From Tomocerus qinae (taxonomy: Eukaryota > Arthropoda > Collembola > Entomobryomorpha > Tomoceridae): 64,000 bases of DNA. The stretch lies in NCBI GenBank assembly GCA_020055645.1, contig CM034548.1:12462001-12526000 (forward strand), written 5' to 3'. Below, one piece after another: positions 15,744-30,400 of this stretch; the stretch's first letter is position 1; every line of letters begins with the position of its first letter. Both the position numbers and the translations under genes were made by a program. Below the pieces are notes generated by a model. It worked only from the letters and a program-made list of their open reading frames with translations. It did no database searches and was not told where the DNA came from.

Positions 15744-16097
15744 TTGGAATGTGCATGTAATAAAGTCTGTCGGTACCGTATTGATAGGTTGACTATATTG
15801 TACAATTCTAGAGTAATGTTCTATGAGTGGATTACAAACTGCGAAGAAAGGAAGTCGCATAGTACTCTGTGGTCGCTAGGATCTACATTAAATCCGATTG
15901 TGAGTTTCAGGCGTGGTGTTGATAATGTGAGAGTAGTCTATAGACGGGTGATTCCGCCTCCGATGATATTCAGTGGTCCATGCAGATTCTATTTTGTTTC
16001 GGAGGAGAGAGCGAGAGAGAGAGGATTAGAGATACCTAGCAACTGCAGCAAAGAAAAGTGTAATGAGTTAAGCAGGGAAGACTTGGAAGTTTCATGA
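15744..16097 (+). other. Unassigned open reading frame
   Basis: This is a 117-codon frame that is less AT-rich than its surroundings. It opens at TTG; the first ATG is near 15816, leaving about 93 codons. The translation has several Cys, a Pro-rich patch (IPPPMIFSGP) and an Arg/Glu stretch that comes from a GA-rich simple repeat near 16004-16022. I recognise no domain and see no signal peptide or clear splice partner. It could be a small lineage-specific gene, a 5' exon of the downstream gene, or chance. Its length and base composition are the only support. Confidence 0.18.
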
Positions 16098-19000
16098 TGT
16101 TATGTTCCATTAAGTAGAAAGCCGTTTTTTAAGTTCAGTGACGGTTATAGGAAGCAGAGGTCTTCCCTAATAATAGAATCAACACCATCAGTTTAATTTG
16201 GATACAAGGGACTCTTTCGATCTCTTAATTTTGTTCCGAATTCAGTTGACTGGCTGTTGTCTCTTGTGATCAGTGCCACACTTAATCAACTTTATATTGC
16301 TACAGATAGTGCTCGCACATAATTAAGTGCTCCTTATTGATTACCCGTATTAATTATATCAAAATGTTGTGACTTTGTTGAAAGGAGTGCTTAGTGCCAT
16401 CCTAAGTGTCACATACCAACGAGACCAGGAGGCAGGCAGCAGAAATATCCTAAAATAATATACAGTTCCCCCTTATTTCGAAATAGTACCTACTTTCAAT
16501 TGTTAAACCGTAATACCCGACTCTAAATGCCCGTTTAACCGGGGAATAACACTAACAGGTCAAATGTGTATTTTTGTCGGTTGCATATTTGAGTGACCTT
16601 CGGGTCTCATTGGTGTGTGTTGTGACAGGACTTATTGAGCACCCTTGGTGCCGTTTACTTTCTCTGACTTCCCTTTTACATTCTTCTTGTTATTGCTAGA
16701 GAATTCTCTTTTTATTAGTTCACGGCAACTTTTCCCTGGGTTTCTTCCGCATATAAAGTGTAACTTCTCATACAGGATCAACTACGCAGTAGAACTTTAC
16801 ATCACTACTACTGCATAGATTTTTATGTGTGTCTAGCTTCCGAATACAATAGCATTAGGTATGTAGATAGTCTGTTTTGTACTCAGAGCCCAAATAAACT
16901 ATAATAAGCCATAGTTGCATGTACCATTTATTACTGTGGTCAAAATGCATTACGTATTGTATTTAGAACTAACCTGTCTACTACCTCTAATATCACTGCC
17001 GGGAAAATAGACGCTTACCAACATTAAATTATGACCTCACCCTCATTTATTGTTTATATCCCTTTCAAATGTGAATTATAGACTCATGGGCAATAACCAT
17101 TATTGCTACACACTAAAATTGACTTGCTACCTAATACTGCCCAACCATATTATGTGATTCACAATCAGAGCATTTACTAGCTACGTAGTCTATCAACAAA
17201 TCAATACCCATTAATTCAACTTTTTATCACACTATAATAGTAAATTTTACTACCCAGCAAAGATTTTATTATTTACTAAAACACTTTCAATCTTTTTTCT
17301 ATTTTGACCACCCAAGGAGAAATTAAATTCAAAACCAATAAAATCAAATTATTTTCCTTAGAATTGTTCTGATTTAACATATTTTTCTAGATCTTAATTC
17401 CGCATAATTTTATCAGCTATCTCTCCGATGTCTTTTCTATCATAAAAAGTTTTGACACGTCACGATTTAACTGCATATTAGGTGCATACTGAGACACTTT
17501 TCCCGGAGTCACGACACAAAGTCTTGTGATCAAACATTCGCTTCGCTGATTTAGACCCTTTATAAATTCTGTCGATAATTTGGTATACAGTTAACTGGTT
17601 TTATTATTTCATACGTCCCTGTGGTATAGCCAAATTCCCGAGTAGAATAGTGTCCCAGAAAAAGAAACCTCAGTTGTTACAAAGTTTGCAAATCTCAATG
17701 TAAAACCTAACCTAGTTAACATTAGTAGGTTTGGTTTTGGTATTTACATTGCACTTCTGTGAACTTTTAAAGCCTCTGAGTTATTTTAGTATTTTTCCGT
17801 CGTCGCAATAAAATAGTCTTAAAAGCACTGCATTCATTTTAACTTGCCCCAAAGAAACTAATACAAGTCATCATGCCCATTATTACATTATTTGATGCCA
17901 TGTAAAGTTTTAAAACTTCTTTTTAGCATATTATTTGTTATAAAGTTTGTTTTCCCCAAGCGACATTTATATTCAGTGTCACATAGTCACATAATAATGC
18001 ATTTGTGAACTACAGTATTTGTATGTATTCTTGCAAGACGATATGGCAACTTTGACTTGTTTTAATATTGTGTAAATTGATTCATTCTGTCATGTCAACA
18101 GAGATTCGTTTATAAATCAAACGTAGTAGTACAAAGCGTATTCCATGTAAACTGTTTGCAAAGAAAGTGTGCCACTGCACTGCTCACTTACATGGCATTA
18201 AATAGAAACAGTGCAAACATAGAGTTCACAGCGTACAATGTACTCTACCAACATAAACATTGAATGTACTAGCTGTACATAATAGATAGTAAGTAAGCAT
18301 TAACCTCCAGCTGCCTTTGTTGTACAGTTGAACCCAACGTGATTTTAATAATCATGATTTGTACTACATGGTTTGCCAATTCCTCCAGTAGTCAGTATAA
18401 ATGGCAAATATACCCATGAATTTTTACGACCCAATAAAGTTTTCATTTTCAACTATGGTTGAGACTATATAAAACATTGGAAACATTATATACACAGCTA
18501 CTAGTTATTAGTACTTTCATAGTCTCACTATTTTGATGGTCAAGAATTAGTACTTTTAAAAGTCGCTAAGCGTTGCCTAATTATCAGATATTATGCTGAT
18601 TACTCAGAAAGTCTAAAAGAATCGGATATGGTCATTGCTACATTTGAATTAGATTAAAGCTACTGGTGGTAAGGAAAACCCTGCCGGAAAATGTAACCAT
18701 GGATTAGGGTAGTAATTGGTTGGTAATAATAATAAGCGGAGTTAGATAAACAATTTGGTTTTATTGCTCTATATTTGACTGCTTCGGTCAGAAAAATATG
18801 ATAAGGACGACTAAGACTGCAAACTGGAGCTCTGAACGTTACATCATAGGTAGACAGATTATTCTGTACACGACCAGATCGTACATGTTATATATAATGA
18901 TATCAATAGAGATGGTAACGAAAGAGAAAAACAACCTTGTATGCTTTTAGTTAACAAGTGTTGAAAACGGGAGGTCGTAGTGTCAAGTAGGAATACACAT

Positions 19001-21360
19001 TAAATGACACTTTACGACCACATTTAGTCATCCACTCCGCATGTCAGTCTTAACTAATATAAATATTATTATGCTGCAGTTCTTATTAATGTCCTGCAAT
19101 ATAAAAAGCTTGCTGAGTTAAACATTGATAGAAATGCACCAACTCGTAATGCATCTAAAATGATCTGGTATAGAGATCGCAAACGTGTCATGTCAGTAAT
19201 TTTATCTTTGCTCTGGATGATTATAGGAAGACATGAATTACGTCGTTTGCCCTTTTGAGTCTTTGTCTTTGAATTGATACGTAGTAACAGCAGTATCTAT
19301 TTCATTATTTGTACGTACTTCGTTTTAACTTAAAAATGTGATTGTAATAAATAATAAACATTACACGTCTTACACAAAAATGACATCTCAATGTAAACAT
19401 TATTCTAAAGAGATAGCACTTACACCATCAGCATCAATATCCACAGGCTTCATCTTGTTCTACATCATTGACCAAGGAAGATTTAATTTACAACGGAATT
19501 CTACATCTGCGTTTTAATTTTTTCTTGTTTGATCTTTGAATGCTTATTTTTGTATTCAAACTTAGGATGCGGAAGTACACTTATTATTTTAATAGACCAT
19601 ATTAAATGTTAGATCTATCGATAAATTTAAAAATGTTTCTTTTCACATTACTTACCTCGTAAATAATTTAAGTATACAATTTTTTAGCGAATCTTGCCTC
19701 TATAAGCAATTTATAAATTAATTGTGGTTATTTTAACGAGTTAAAATATTTGTTTATCATGTTAAGCATACACACGTTTTTCATCCTCAGCAACAAATAT
19801 TAATTTTAATCATCAATGCCATAACTCACCCATTTTTTTACTTGTTATAGTGTAACAGGATTATTCCGGAGATTAAATGCATGAACAGATCTTTATCAAA
19901 AATAATTGTATTTACTTAATGCAGCAGACAATAAATATGCAATGAATAGTATACAATGTTGAAATAGGAAGGGAAAAAGAGTTGTGAAACATTTTACGGA
20001 GAAGAGAGCATGAATATTTCATTAGGTCGGCATAAGACGCCGAGAATAATTTCCTTAACTTTGAGATTATCAGTAAAAATTGTCTACACAAATGTCAGTT
20101 TGGGTCCATTCAAGTTCAAGGCAATATTTTCTCGGAATATAGTTCTCCTTCCTCTTAGTAATTTACAGATGTAGTAACATGTTTTCACTGTACCGTTATT
20201 TCCTTTTGTATGCATTTCGCAAGTACAAAGCAACCTTGGATGACTGAATTGATACTGATGTCTCCAGACGTTTGCTCTTCCGAGAATTACTCAGGTCAAG
20301 ATATCATCTATTGTATGGAAATTCTTTCATGAATACGATACAGATTGTGATTTGAAACTAATATCCATTCAAAGGTTGCTACTCAAGGTGTTATTGTTGC
20401 GAGACTTTTTATATCTCAGATCTCACTTTCATAAACCCACGCCTATTTGTCGACACTATTATTATCAGTGAATACTATAGAATTCATTTAAAATCATTTC
20501 TGAAGAGCTAGGAAATGAAAGATACATTTTATTTAAAATAGCAAAAAATAAAAAATGTGCATGACATTTTGCACGTAGCGAGAAGGCGATAAAGCCATTA
20601 AATTAACATTTTTGATGCATATTGCCTTTCGGTTGGAGAATATCTCTGTAGAATCATATATGTAAATCAACTGTGGTGCCATACCAGGTGTCAATTTATT
20701 CAGATTGGGTTAGCATACATAAAATATATAAAACGATAGAAAGATTAGCTGAATTTATTGAGGTCAAAGTCAAAAGCATTTTTATCCGTACAATAAAGGA
20801 AGTCTTGAAGCGCTGTAACTTTTAGTGTCTCTTTCTTTGAATAATTTGGTGGAGTATGGGAGCTAGGATTCTCAGTATCTGTATTCCCAAGAGGCTAATC
20901 AGATAGCTAATAATGTATTATTCAAAACCCAGTCTGGATTCTCTGTAATGTCTTATAAAAAAGCCAGGGATGCTTTTATGATATATTTGTGTGATCCTAT
21001 CTATCTACTTACTACATGGCATTTCTCTAAGTGAAATGCGATGTAGGTTTTGTAAAAACCCGTTAGAGAAATGAGATTGGCATAGTGTGTTCTAATGTGG
21101 TGATTTTTGGCTGGGTGTTTTGTGCGTGAAGAGGTGGATGGAAGACGAGAGTGAAATGTCAGAGTAACGTATGAGGAATGCACCTATTTATAAAGTACGT
21201 GCAACTGTCAACTGATTTAAAGCTGACTCTAAAAGTGTGACATACCTAAGTGTGGAACTTTAGTTTTTGCTTTTGAAAGTTTGTTGAGGAAATGTTATAA
21301 TCTGTTCGTCGCCGCTTGTTCTGTAGTGTCGTAACGGATCTGAAAATTGCACAACAGAAG
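16098..21360. other. Upstream region of the Yippee-like gene
   Basis: No coding region is recognised here. The sequence is AT-rich with scattered short open frames only. The last few hundred bases before 21361 should contain the 5' UTR and perhaps the promoter of the Yippee-like gene. A TATA-like TTTATAAAG lies near 21186, about 175 bp before the proposed start codon, but there is no transcript evidence to tie it to a start site. Confidence 0.5.
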
Positions 21361-21463
21361 ATGGGCAACCTTAATTCACGTCGACGTCGCTCCTCTTCTC
21401 CTAAACTTGACTCAGACTCAGATTCTGACTCTGAGTTGGGTTCTGGTGGGAGCAGTGCCAAAT
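21361..21463 (+). CDS. YPEL-like: Yippee-like exon 1 (N-terminal extension)
   Basis: This exon encodes residues 1-34 plus one base of Ser35. The donor at 21464 reads GTACGC. The last T joins CG of exon 2 to make TCG, so the two open frames fuse without a stop, which is the main support for this exon. It encodes a Gly2/Ser6 myristoylation-like start, RRRR, SSSPK and an SDSDSDSE acidic run. Confidence 0.8.
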
Positions 21464-24400
21464 GTACGCAACTAAAAGCAATGAATCCCTAAATGAAATG
21501 CATAAAACACGTTAATATAAATTCTATTCAGTTCCCATGTAGCTTGCATAACTTGAGCATTAACGAATTTAGCAAGTAGTCTAATAACTTTGTTTTCTGA
21601 AGGATAGAAAACATTATTGGCATCCTCATTTTATTGCTAAATACCTATTTTCTTTTATTTTCTAGCGCTGGCGGCCGTCGGTCATTTACGGCACCCGTCT
21701 TCGGGCGAGCCATACGCAAATAACGGAGCAATGGTCAAAACCTTTCAAGCATATTTGGCCAACTGCCACCGATTCTATTCCTGTGTCCACTGCAGAGCTC
21801 ACCTGGCCAATCATGATGAGCTCATCTCTAAGGTAAATAAATATCTTTTTTGCTTTGCACCATCTTCCTAATAAATTCGTCTACTATTGCACATAAATTA
21901 AGATAATATATTGCTGGATTATTTTGGGAATTTGTTTAATATACAAAGTATGAAGATAATGTATTGATGATATTATGGGAATACATCAAAGTACTTTCGC
22001 ATTGTCTATGTATGTGGTTAATGTTTTCAGCACATGAAGTTTCCTTGATAAGACGCATTTTCTGCAAATATTTTTGGCAAATCCATCCTTTCCTTCACTT
22101 GACATTGACTTTCGCAAAGAAAGTATCACGTTAGCACGTAGCATAGATAATTACTTAGTTTTATATAGAGCAGGTTAGTCAAAAGCAGAACAGTCGCTAG
22201 CTACTTGTGTATGCATTTGGCTCGAAAATACACATGGTAAGTATACTTTCGTATAATTAGCTGTGTATCTCGCTGCTGTTCTCATGGCATTGTTTGTTGT
22301 GCATCTGCATGCAACATGCATTACTCTTATACCTAATTGTACAAGTGGATTCCTCTCTTAATTATTCATGTAGGTCACCTGTGTAGACTCTCTTCTATAC
22401 GCCACGTCAAATTCAGTTCTGCATTGCCACTTGTGATATTTTCGAACCTTTGTGAAAATTATCTAGCAGCATATTAACATCCCAAGGTACAAATACCTAC
22501 TCAAAAAGGAAGGTGCATGCATTGTAACGAGAAGTTATGCCTTCCATTGCGGAATTTTAAAAATGCATTTTGATGTAGACTTTTAGCTTTTCTGCTTATT
22601 ACATTTGCCTGTGTGGTATAGACATACATACATATGGACCCTGAGACACAAACACATCCGTAGACATGCCCCATAAATAAATTGAACGATGCCGTATTTT
22701 TCTGTATTTAGGCGAAAGGAGCTAAACATCGGGTAATTTCGTCTTGTAATGTGTGCATGGTTCGTAGAAGTATTCAGAAAGCAGACATAATAATAATATT
22801 ATGAGCCAGTGTTAATTCCTTGCGGAGCATGACATTCTTCTCTACAAATTCCCCGATAGCATTCTGCCATGCAAAAAGGCTTAAAGGGGCAGGATGCACG
22901 GTTCGATTAGAAAACTCTTTCTTTCTACCTTCCCCTTATTACGTCATGTAAATTCAGATATCTCCAAAAAAATATCATTTAAAATATAAATGTTTGAGAT
23001 ATAATATTTTCAAATTGGTATACGTTTTCTATAAAAAGGACTCAGCAATAGAACAATGCAATTTGAAATAAAATAGAAGTTGTTTTATATTATGTATATA
23101 TTTAATATACTTTGTATATTAAAAATATGTAGATTTAATATTTATTTAGGAATTTGGAATGCGATATTATTTTCTTGGTCTGGCGTCTTATTTTGTAGAT
23201 TTTTGATGTTGGGTAGAAAGGAGTTTGGATGGCTCACTTGGTTTTGTTTATTTAGATGTTTTACGTGCCAGGATAAGAGTCTCGGAGTGGCGATGATTGT
23301 CTGATGTGTCAGAGTATTTGAGTTGTTGGAGGAGAGCGTTGTAAAGCTTTGTGTGAAATCCCTCCGAAGTAGTAGTTTGAGTTTGTATAGGAATAATGAA
23401 GGCACTCTAATCGTTTGTGGTGGAGATGGAAACAAAATATTGTGGAAGGGTTGTGTATGATATAATATTATGCGAAAGTAGGTGTAACTGAACATGAAGG
23501 GGCCGAACTTCATCCAGTTACGTCCAGATAATCGATTTTGAGGAGATCGATACTAAATCGTTGGTTGTGTACTCAAGAGACGAGTACATAAAAATAAGTA
23601 GAACAACTTAATGTGAGTTATAAGGAAAGGTTTGGCCAGACAAGTGCAAATGATGTGAAAGCGTAAGTCAAGTCAATGTCATGTCATGGAACCCTGAGGT
23701 TAGATCAAGAGGAGTCAAAGTCAAACTTCCAGTTCTGCTTGTCAATATTATTAACTGTGCGGAGAGACTTTCTTTCTGCTTTTCTGGTTGACGTCCAGCG
23801 GATATTCTTTTACAGAAAGACTATTGTGTATAGATACGAGGTATGCACAAACTTTTTGTGTCAAGAGTTGCATTCGGTAACTACGTGTCATGTATCGTGC
23901 TTTTGATTTCCTCCAGCTGGTTCTATGCTCACTTGTCTCAATAGTTTACCAACACGATTTCCTCGAGACGTATCATTGGTGAGGCTTGATGTGAGTGAGC
24001 GACTGTATCGTCACATCCTAACTAACTTGTTCGAATCCCAATAAAATGACCACTATTGTTAACGTGAATTGGCTAATCGCTCCATTTGCTGTTCATCAGG
24101 ACAGAGACTCTGTATGGTCTCCAGCCATACGAGTTGTACTAAGTTGCAAATCATGGTAATTTGCTGGAGTCTCTATAGGAGTCTGGTGGAAATGGATGGC
24201 GACTTGAAGGAGACATTCATTTTCAGCGGTTTTTCCTCTCAGCAATCCTTTTCGCAAATAAGTTTCGTCACAACTCTCACAACCACCACTAATTGGTGTG
24301 GTTTATTGAGCATAAAGAGTCTGGACTTGATGACTGAATAAGTAGGACGAGAACACAGGAAAACTTTTACTCCAATTTGGCGGCACTCATCGTCTCGTCT

Positions 24401-27400
24401 TCAAGTACTATGCTATGTTTGCATTGTCGAAACTTTCCGCACACCATTCCGTCTTTCATCGTCAAAAATACAAATGTCAAAGACGACAAAGGAAATGGGG
24501 ATCTCACTAAAACTTGTTGTTAATGATAGTCATAATACTAAAAATATATCACGGAAGATTCTCTCATAGGTAGTTGTTAAGGTGTTATGGTTTCTGATTT
24601 CTAAGCGCTTTTCTAAACATCTTTAATGCTACCTACATTTTTCTCATTCTTATATATACCTTTAAACAACTTCAACATCACTTCGCACGGATGACGTCGC
24701 ACTACTTCAAATGTATAAAACGCCTCAGCTAACATTTACTCTGGGCGTACAAACTCCACTTGACTGTAAAACTTATCAAAACTAAGTTTCCACTGTGGTT
24801 CTCCTAAAAAAGTGTCGCGAGTGGCTTAAAAATGCCATACACGTCTATACGAAATATATAGTTTTATGAAGGGAAAAGAGGTTAAAAATTGGGATTTTCG
24901 CTTTGATGTATTTTCTGATATTCTTCCGCACGTCAACTAATAATAAGTATATAGCTCAACTTAAATATCGCTATTTACACGATTCTCCGAATATTACTAC
25001 CTTTAACTTTGACATTTTCATTTGGTACTTGGAATTTACTCCAAAACTTGTCAGAATGTGATGCTTTCACTTTTCAGTGATTCTTACTTTAAGCAAAACT
25101 AGAAAAAAAATTTGGAAGCATGTTTTTGTTGGTAGAAACAAAAAAAGGAAATGTGTACTCATTAAAATTTAAATGCTGAGGGGAAGAATAAATTCCCTGC
25201 ACGAGAAGATACTTGCCGTATTTATATACTGTTTCCTTTTGTCTCACTTCCTGCTTTGATGTGCAAAGCAGAGAGTAAACCAATAAATGTATTCTTTGTG
25301 TTCTCCTCTGGAAATTGGGTGGAGACAGAGGAAGACACGATGTACATCATTTTGTAATCGTCTTCACTCATCTCAGTGAGTAATAAAACATTTTTGTATA
25401 ATTGTCAAAGGATTTTAGAGTCTCTCTTGTCAATTGTAATTCTCTATGCCACTCTCCATAAACTCTTGTTTGATGTCTCCAAGCAAACAACTCCCCTTTA
25501 CATCTTTCAAATAATGCTCTACCTTTACTTTTCTGAGGATAATAAAACTAAAGTTGTAAAGTACTTATTCCGAGTATCATTCTGTCGGATATATTACAGA
25601 TACTGTCAGCTATCATTGATCAATGATTGGAGCACTAGAATAGATGAGTAAATAAAAGGCGGAGAAATTCCATCTATGACAAAGTTAACAGGATGACAGT
25701 TTTGTTCAAGATTTTCTATCTACGCTAAATAACTGAGTCTGCATCATCAAAATGAGAATAGTTTCTAGGAGACGGACGACAGTAATTGGACGAATCTGTA
25801 CACCAGATGGATGGCTCTATAGATCCTTCTTTGTTGTTATACCGAAATGTGTAACAAACTGGAAGATGTTGCGCAAAAGAATCTAGTCGTCTCTCATCAC
25901 TCCACTTTCAATTTATTTATTCCACGAATACAGAATAAAGTGAATTCGGAGAACACCAAATTCTGCAGATGAATCCTTCCAAGTTTTTATTTCTATCGTA
26001 TCTATCCAGAAGAGGTGGATTCATGTCTTTACATGCATCATCCACATAGTTACTTTTATAATAGGTAATACAATCCGTTTTTGGGAACTCTCATACATGC
26101 TTCTGGGACCTGAACAACTTTAAGATCCATTTTATTTCTCTACCATGTATATAAATAAAATACCTTTTCTATAGATTAATAGCAGTGTCTCAAGTACCGT
26201 ATGGTAGAAAAACTTATTTTATGCATACAATAGTCAATTAAATCTGTAAGTTTCTATTGTTTTGTTTTTCTATTCCTTCTCTATTAATTTGCAGCTTAGT
26301 AATGGGTAAATCAATGACAAATTCAAATACTAAATAGAAGCCATTTTTCTCCGATTTACGGAAAACAATAGAAGGTCAATGTCGAATTACATTGGCGTCG
26401 TTGGAAACTGCTTACAATTGTGATAAATATTTACTATCTGTTGTCTGGACATGAAATTTTTATTGCTGTCATTAACAGAGCAATACTTTATTTTATTGCA
26501 ATTGCAGTTGTATTTATACTTGTATTTACCCTGACTTTCAATTTCAATTGGAATGTTATTAGCTAAATCTAATATAAAATGCCACTTATTGATGCCTTTC
26601 AATATTTTATGAACAATAAATGTTTTCGCGTTGTCAACCTTCATTACACCTTTCTGTGTAGCAGATATTTCTCTATTTATATTTTACCTTAGTAAATTTT
26701 TCTAACTCTATTAATTCTAGGGTTAAAATTATGATTCTCAAATGTTCCTTCTTAATGGCCAATTACATATACTTAAATGGCTATCTAATTATATTCTACA
26801 ATGAATGATGAATACCACTAGAAGCCATAATTTATATTCATAATTGTTTATTTTGTATAATTGCTTTTGCTAATTTTGTTGGTTTACCTGCACTCGTGCA
26901 AATTGTAATAAAATAATGAGCATGCACTAAGCAAACCAACAAATTATTGATTTCCAAAGGGCTTTGTTTGATTGCTTTGTTTACAAACGTGTACTTCTCG
27001 TTTATTTGCAATCTTTATGTATTCAGGAATCTAACAGTTTCATTCATAATGCGCAGGTATTTAGTATTCTGTCCACATTGGTGAATTATAGATAATTTCG
27101 AAAGGATTTGCAGCTATAATATAGAACCTTATGAGACATTAAATTAATAAAAATAAGTGAAAAGTTGTGTACTCATTGCCTTATAAAGAATTCTTATTGC
27201 CTGTTACAGTTTCTCCTTTATCGATGTTCTGCTATGATATAAAAGTTTGCCAAATTCCGTTTAAATCACTGATTCTAAAAAGTAAAGGTGATATAGTTAC
27301 GTTCATTTTAGTACAGTTTTTGCAAAGGATTGCTAAATTCCTAAAAGCCTCGCTTGAAAATACTACTATTTAGTACTGCCACATAAAATTATATTTTGAT

Positions 27401-30400
27401 TTGAATATGGCCTGGTCTGGTTTCGCTCTTTCTTTATTATTACATGGTGAAAGTAGAGAGAAATGCGAAAACACTTAAAGAGTTGGCATAACACTTAAGA
27501 CTCGAGCGAGAAAGTGAAATGAAAGGAAATGTTCCTGCAAAGCAGACTCCTTCTGTCATATGCTGCAGACACGAAGGATATTTAATAGAAAAAATAGAAC
27601 GCTGCTAAGAGCCCTAGACTCCGGTTTCTTGGTTTCACTTTCCCAGACCAACATCTTTGAAATTTTCTTTGAAACTACATAACATTGTAAATGTAAACAG
27701 ATCGTATTCCGAAAGGGCTCAGATTTCACACACATAATTACTACTACAGAAATTCTAGTGAAATTGAAAAATTTTGGAATTTTAGTCAAAAATGTCCTAA
27801 AATAGCATTTAATCACGCTGAGAGCGAATGTTTTGTGTTTTAGAAACAAAATCATACATTTTGAGGGGGTTTTCAGCCCGGAAAACTCTTTCTACAAATG
27901 TACGCCCATGCATACCACTTAGACGGATTTTCTGCTTTCAGATTGAGCTTAAATGATGTTTTAAATACCAATTAATGTGATCTAGGTTGAGTGAACGGGT
28001 GAATACACATCATAATGAATATTTCACCTATTACCTAGATATGCATATTAGAAACTAAGTGAAGAATATTTTATGATATCATATAGAGATTCTTACTTTA
28101 TATAGTATTATAATAATATAGGCATTTAATTGCAAATTATTGATCTACATTTAAAAGTAAACGTCAAATGAGGGTGTCAGAGCACAGAATTGTCGCATAG
28201 GGAAATAATCATTGCTACCATTTAACATGCTGTACTCTGACTGCGGGGCTAAAACAGAAACGTATCTGAGAGGAAAGTTGAGATCATCCACTCCATGTAG
28301 TACAACTGGAGTGCAAAGATTAATTCAGGCGTGTGTGTCATATCGCTTAAGGTCAGATTACTATTTCTTTAGTTTCTTGTTCTACATAGGTACATATGCC
28401 ATAATCAATAGTGACTAGTGGCGGATCAAGAATTGTGTCACCAGGCACGTGCAATTCTTTCTGTGGTGTTACTGGTGTTAGGTCCCGATGTTACCATGTA
28501 TCGAGCACAATTTGACATCCTATATTCTTTGCAACATTGATTGAATTTTAGTCTGCATGAGTTGAAACAGTTTGTGAAAATGAGGCTTCAAAGTACAAAG
28601 TATTGAGATGGGTCTAAGAATTAAGAAATTATGACAGTAGATAAACAACTTTTAAGCATGCAATTCTTATTTACACTCAAAAGTTTAAGGAAAAGCTGCC
28701 AAAGTCATTAAAATTGCGACAAGAAAGGTAGTAATTTTTTTTAGAGTATTTAGTATGTTAAGGGTAAAAGTGTCTAGGTCCGCCCCAGACAGTGAATCTA
28801 GTAGTGAGGTTAAGCTAAATAAATTTTAATGGGGCCATTAGGAGAAAAATACATTAATTGTTGTTAAGTGGGTGAGCAAATTCGGAAGTGTACTTAAAGC
28901 ATTAGTGATGTGATTAAATGTATCTCAATTTTAAAAATAGCGAAGCTAAGAGCATAGAGTAAATCTTGTGCAACAGAAAGGTTCAAAGAATACAGAGCCG
29001 ACATCGTAAAGAAGGATGAGAGTGAGAGTGCCCAGAGGATATATACAAACAGGTCAGCCAATTTCTCCGACCCAGCAACCTCAGTAAACACAAAAATAAT
29101 TGTCAATATACTAGCATTAAGCTACATTGGATATTTGGAGTTCTATTTTCTTAAAGTATAGCAAGATACTACTTGACTGTTTTAATGACCATTTAGACTA
29201 GTAAATCCTGAAGATACAACTTTTACTTTGTGTATGAGCCTTATTTAGAGAAGAGTTGATTGAAGATGAGTAGCATAGTATAATAGCATATATAGCCAAT
29301 AAGAATTAGCCTGACAGACTTCTGACGATGAGGTAGTGGCAATCATCTCATTTTTTCCCTCGCCAAATTGGACGACAGCCACATTTTTAATGAAATTAGT
29401 TATCTCACTTGAAATGCACGTAAGGTTATTTACGATGTTTAGGAGGAGTGAACAAAGTAAAAAAAATGAAGGTGAAACGCATGTCAAACCGAATTGTGTA
29501 TGGTAATAATAAAGTTTGGTGAGTAGGTTTAGATTTAGATGCATTGCATGTAGGCATTAGGTACGTATCCGTCTCAAGTTGATATTTTGTAAGCTGGAAT
29601 CCTACATTATACTGAATAAGGTCGTATTATCGTACATTGACTTGCCATGACTCATCTTTTATCGGTTAGGTAGCTGTGAATGTTTACCATGCAGCAAGAG
29701 ACAGACTGAGATTGGGGATTTGCATATCTTTTATGTAAATGTAAACATTTGTAATTGAAAAAGTTAATTATTGGAAGAATCTGATATCTAGATCTTGCGA
29801 GGTTTATTGAGAATGTCATCGTCTCGGATGTATTTGTTTTGCGTAATTAATACTGCAGTATTGAATCCTAGTTTTTAGAAGTTGATTTGAAGGAAATTCT
29901 CATACAAGTGTTAGGAGTTGCAAGTTGCTCCACATTGCAAGCCAATCTAAAACAGTTTCTGGACTAAGTTAACTGGACTTTCACTTGTAAGTATTCGGAT
30001 GTAATGTAATGTACCCGGGTCGAGTTTCTCTCCTTGTTCACTGCACTCAACTGCTCGACTCTGTTATTTCTCCCGACCACTTCACTTCCTTCAATAGTAC
30101 TTAGGGAGTAGCTAGTATACTCACTAGTATATTAGTCTATATTACAGCAAAAGTAAAAACTGTCTACGGAAAGTTTCTTCGAAGCAATTGCAAGGTTTTG
30201 TTGCAGTATTCTATTCTATTGTGGTATAGTCGGGAAGCAATAATGTAGCAACTGTTATATATGTCTTTATATGTATATTGAGTCGTAGGTTTGTACGCAG
30301 TAAAAGTAAAGAGTCTATGAAAGAACCCGTTGTTGGATCCTTTCCCATTTTCAAGGGCAATCGATTTTCATTCCCGTCACATTTACGTTCTTCCTTTTCG

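Noticed and set aside
23142-23513. 123-codon minus-strand open frame in Yippee intron 2
   Set aside because: Low-complexity Leu/Asn/Pro-rich translation of a G/T-biased + strand; no motif, no conserved pattern, no splice signal.
24030-24045. GTTCGAATCCC resembling a tRNA B box
   Set aside because: No matching A box at tRNA distance and the T stem does not pair, so neither a tRNA nor a supported SINE.
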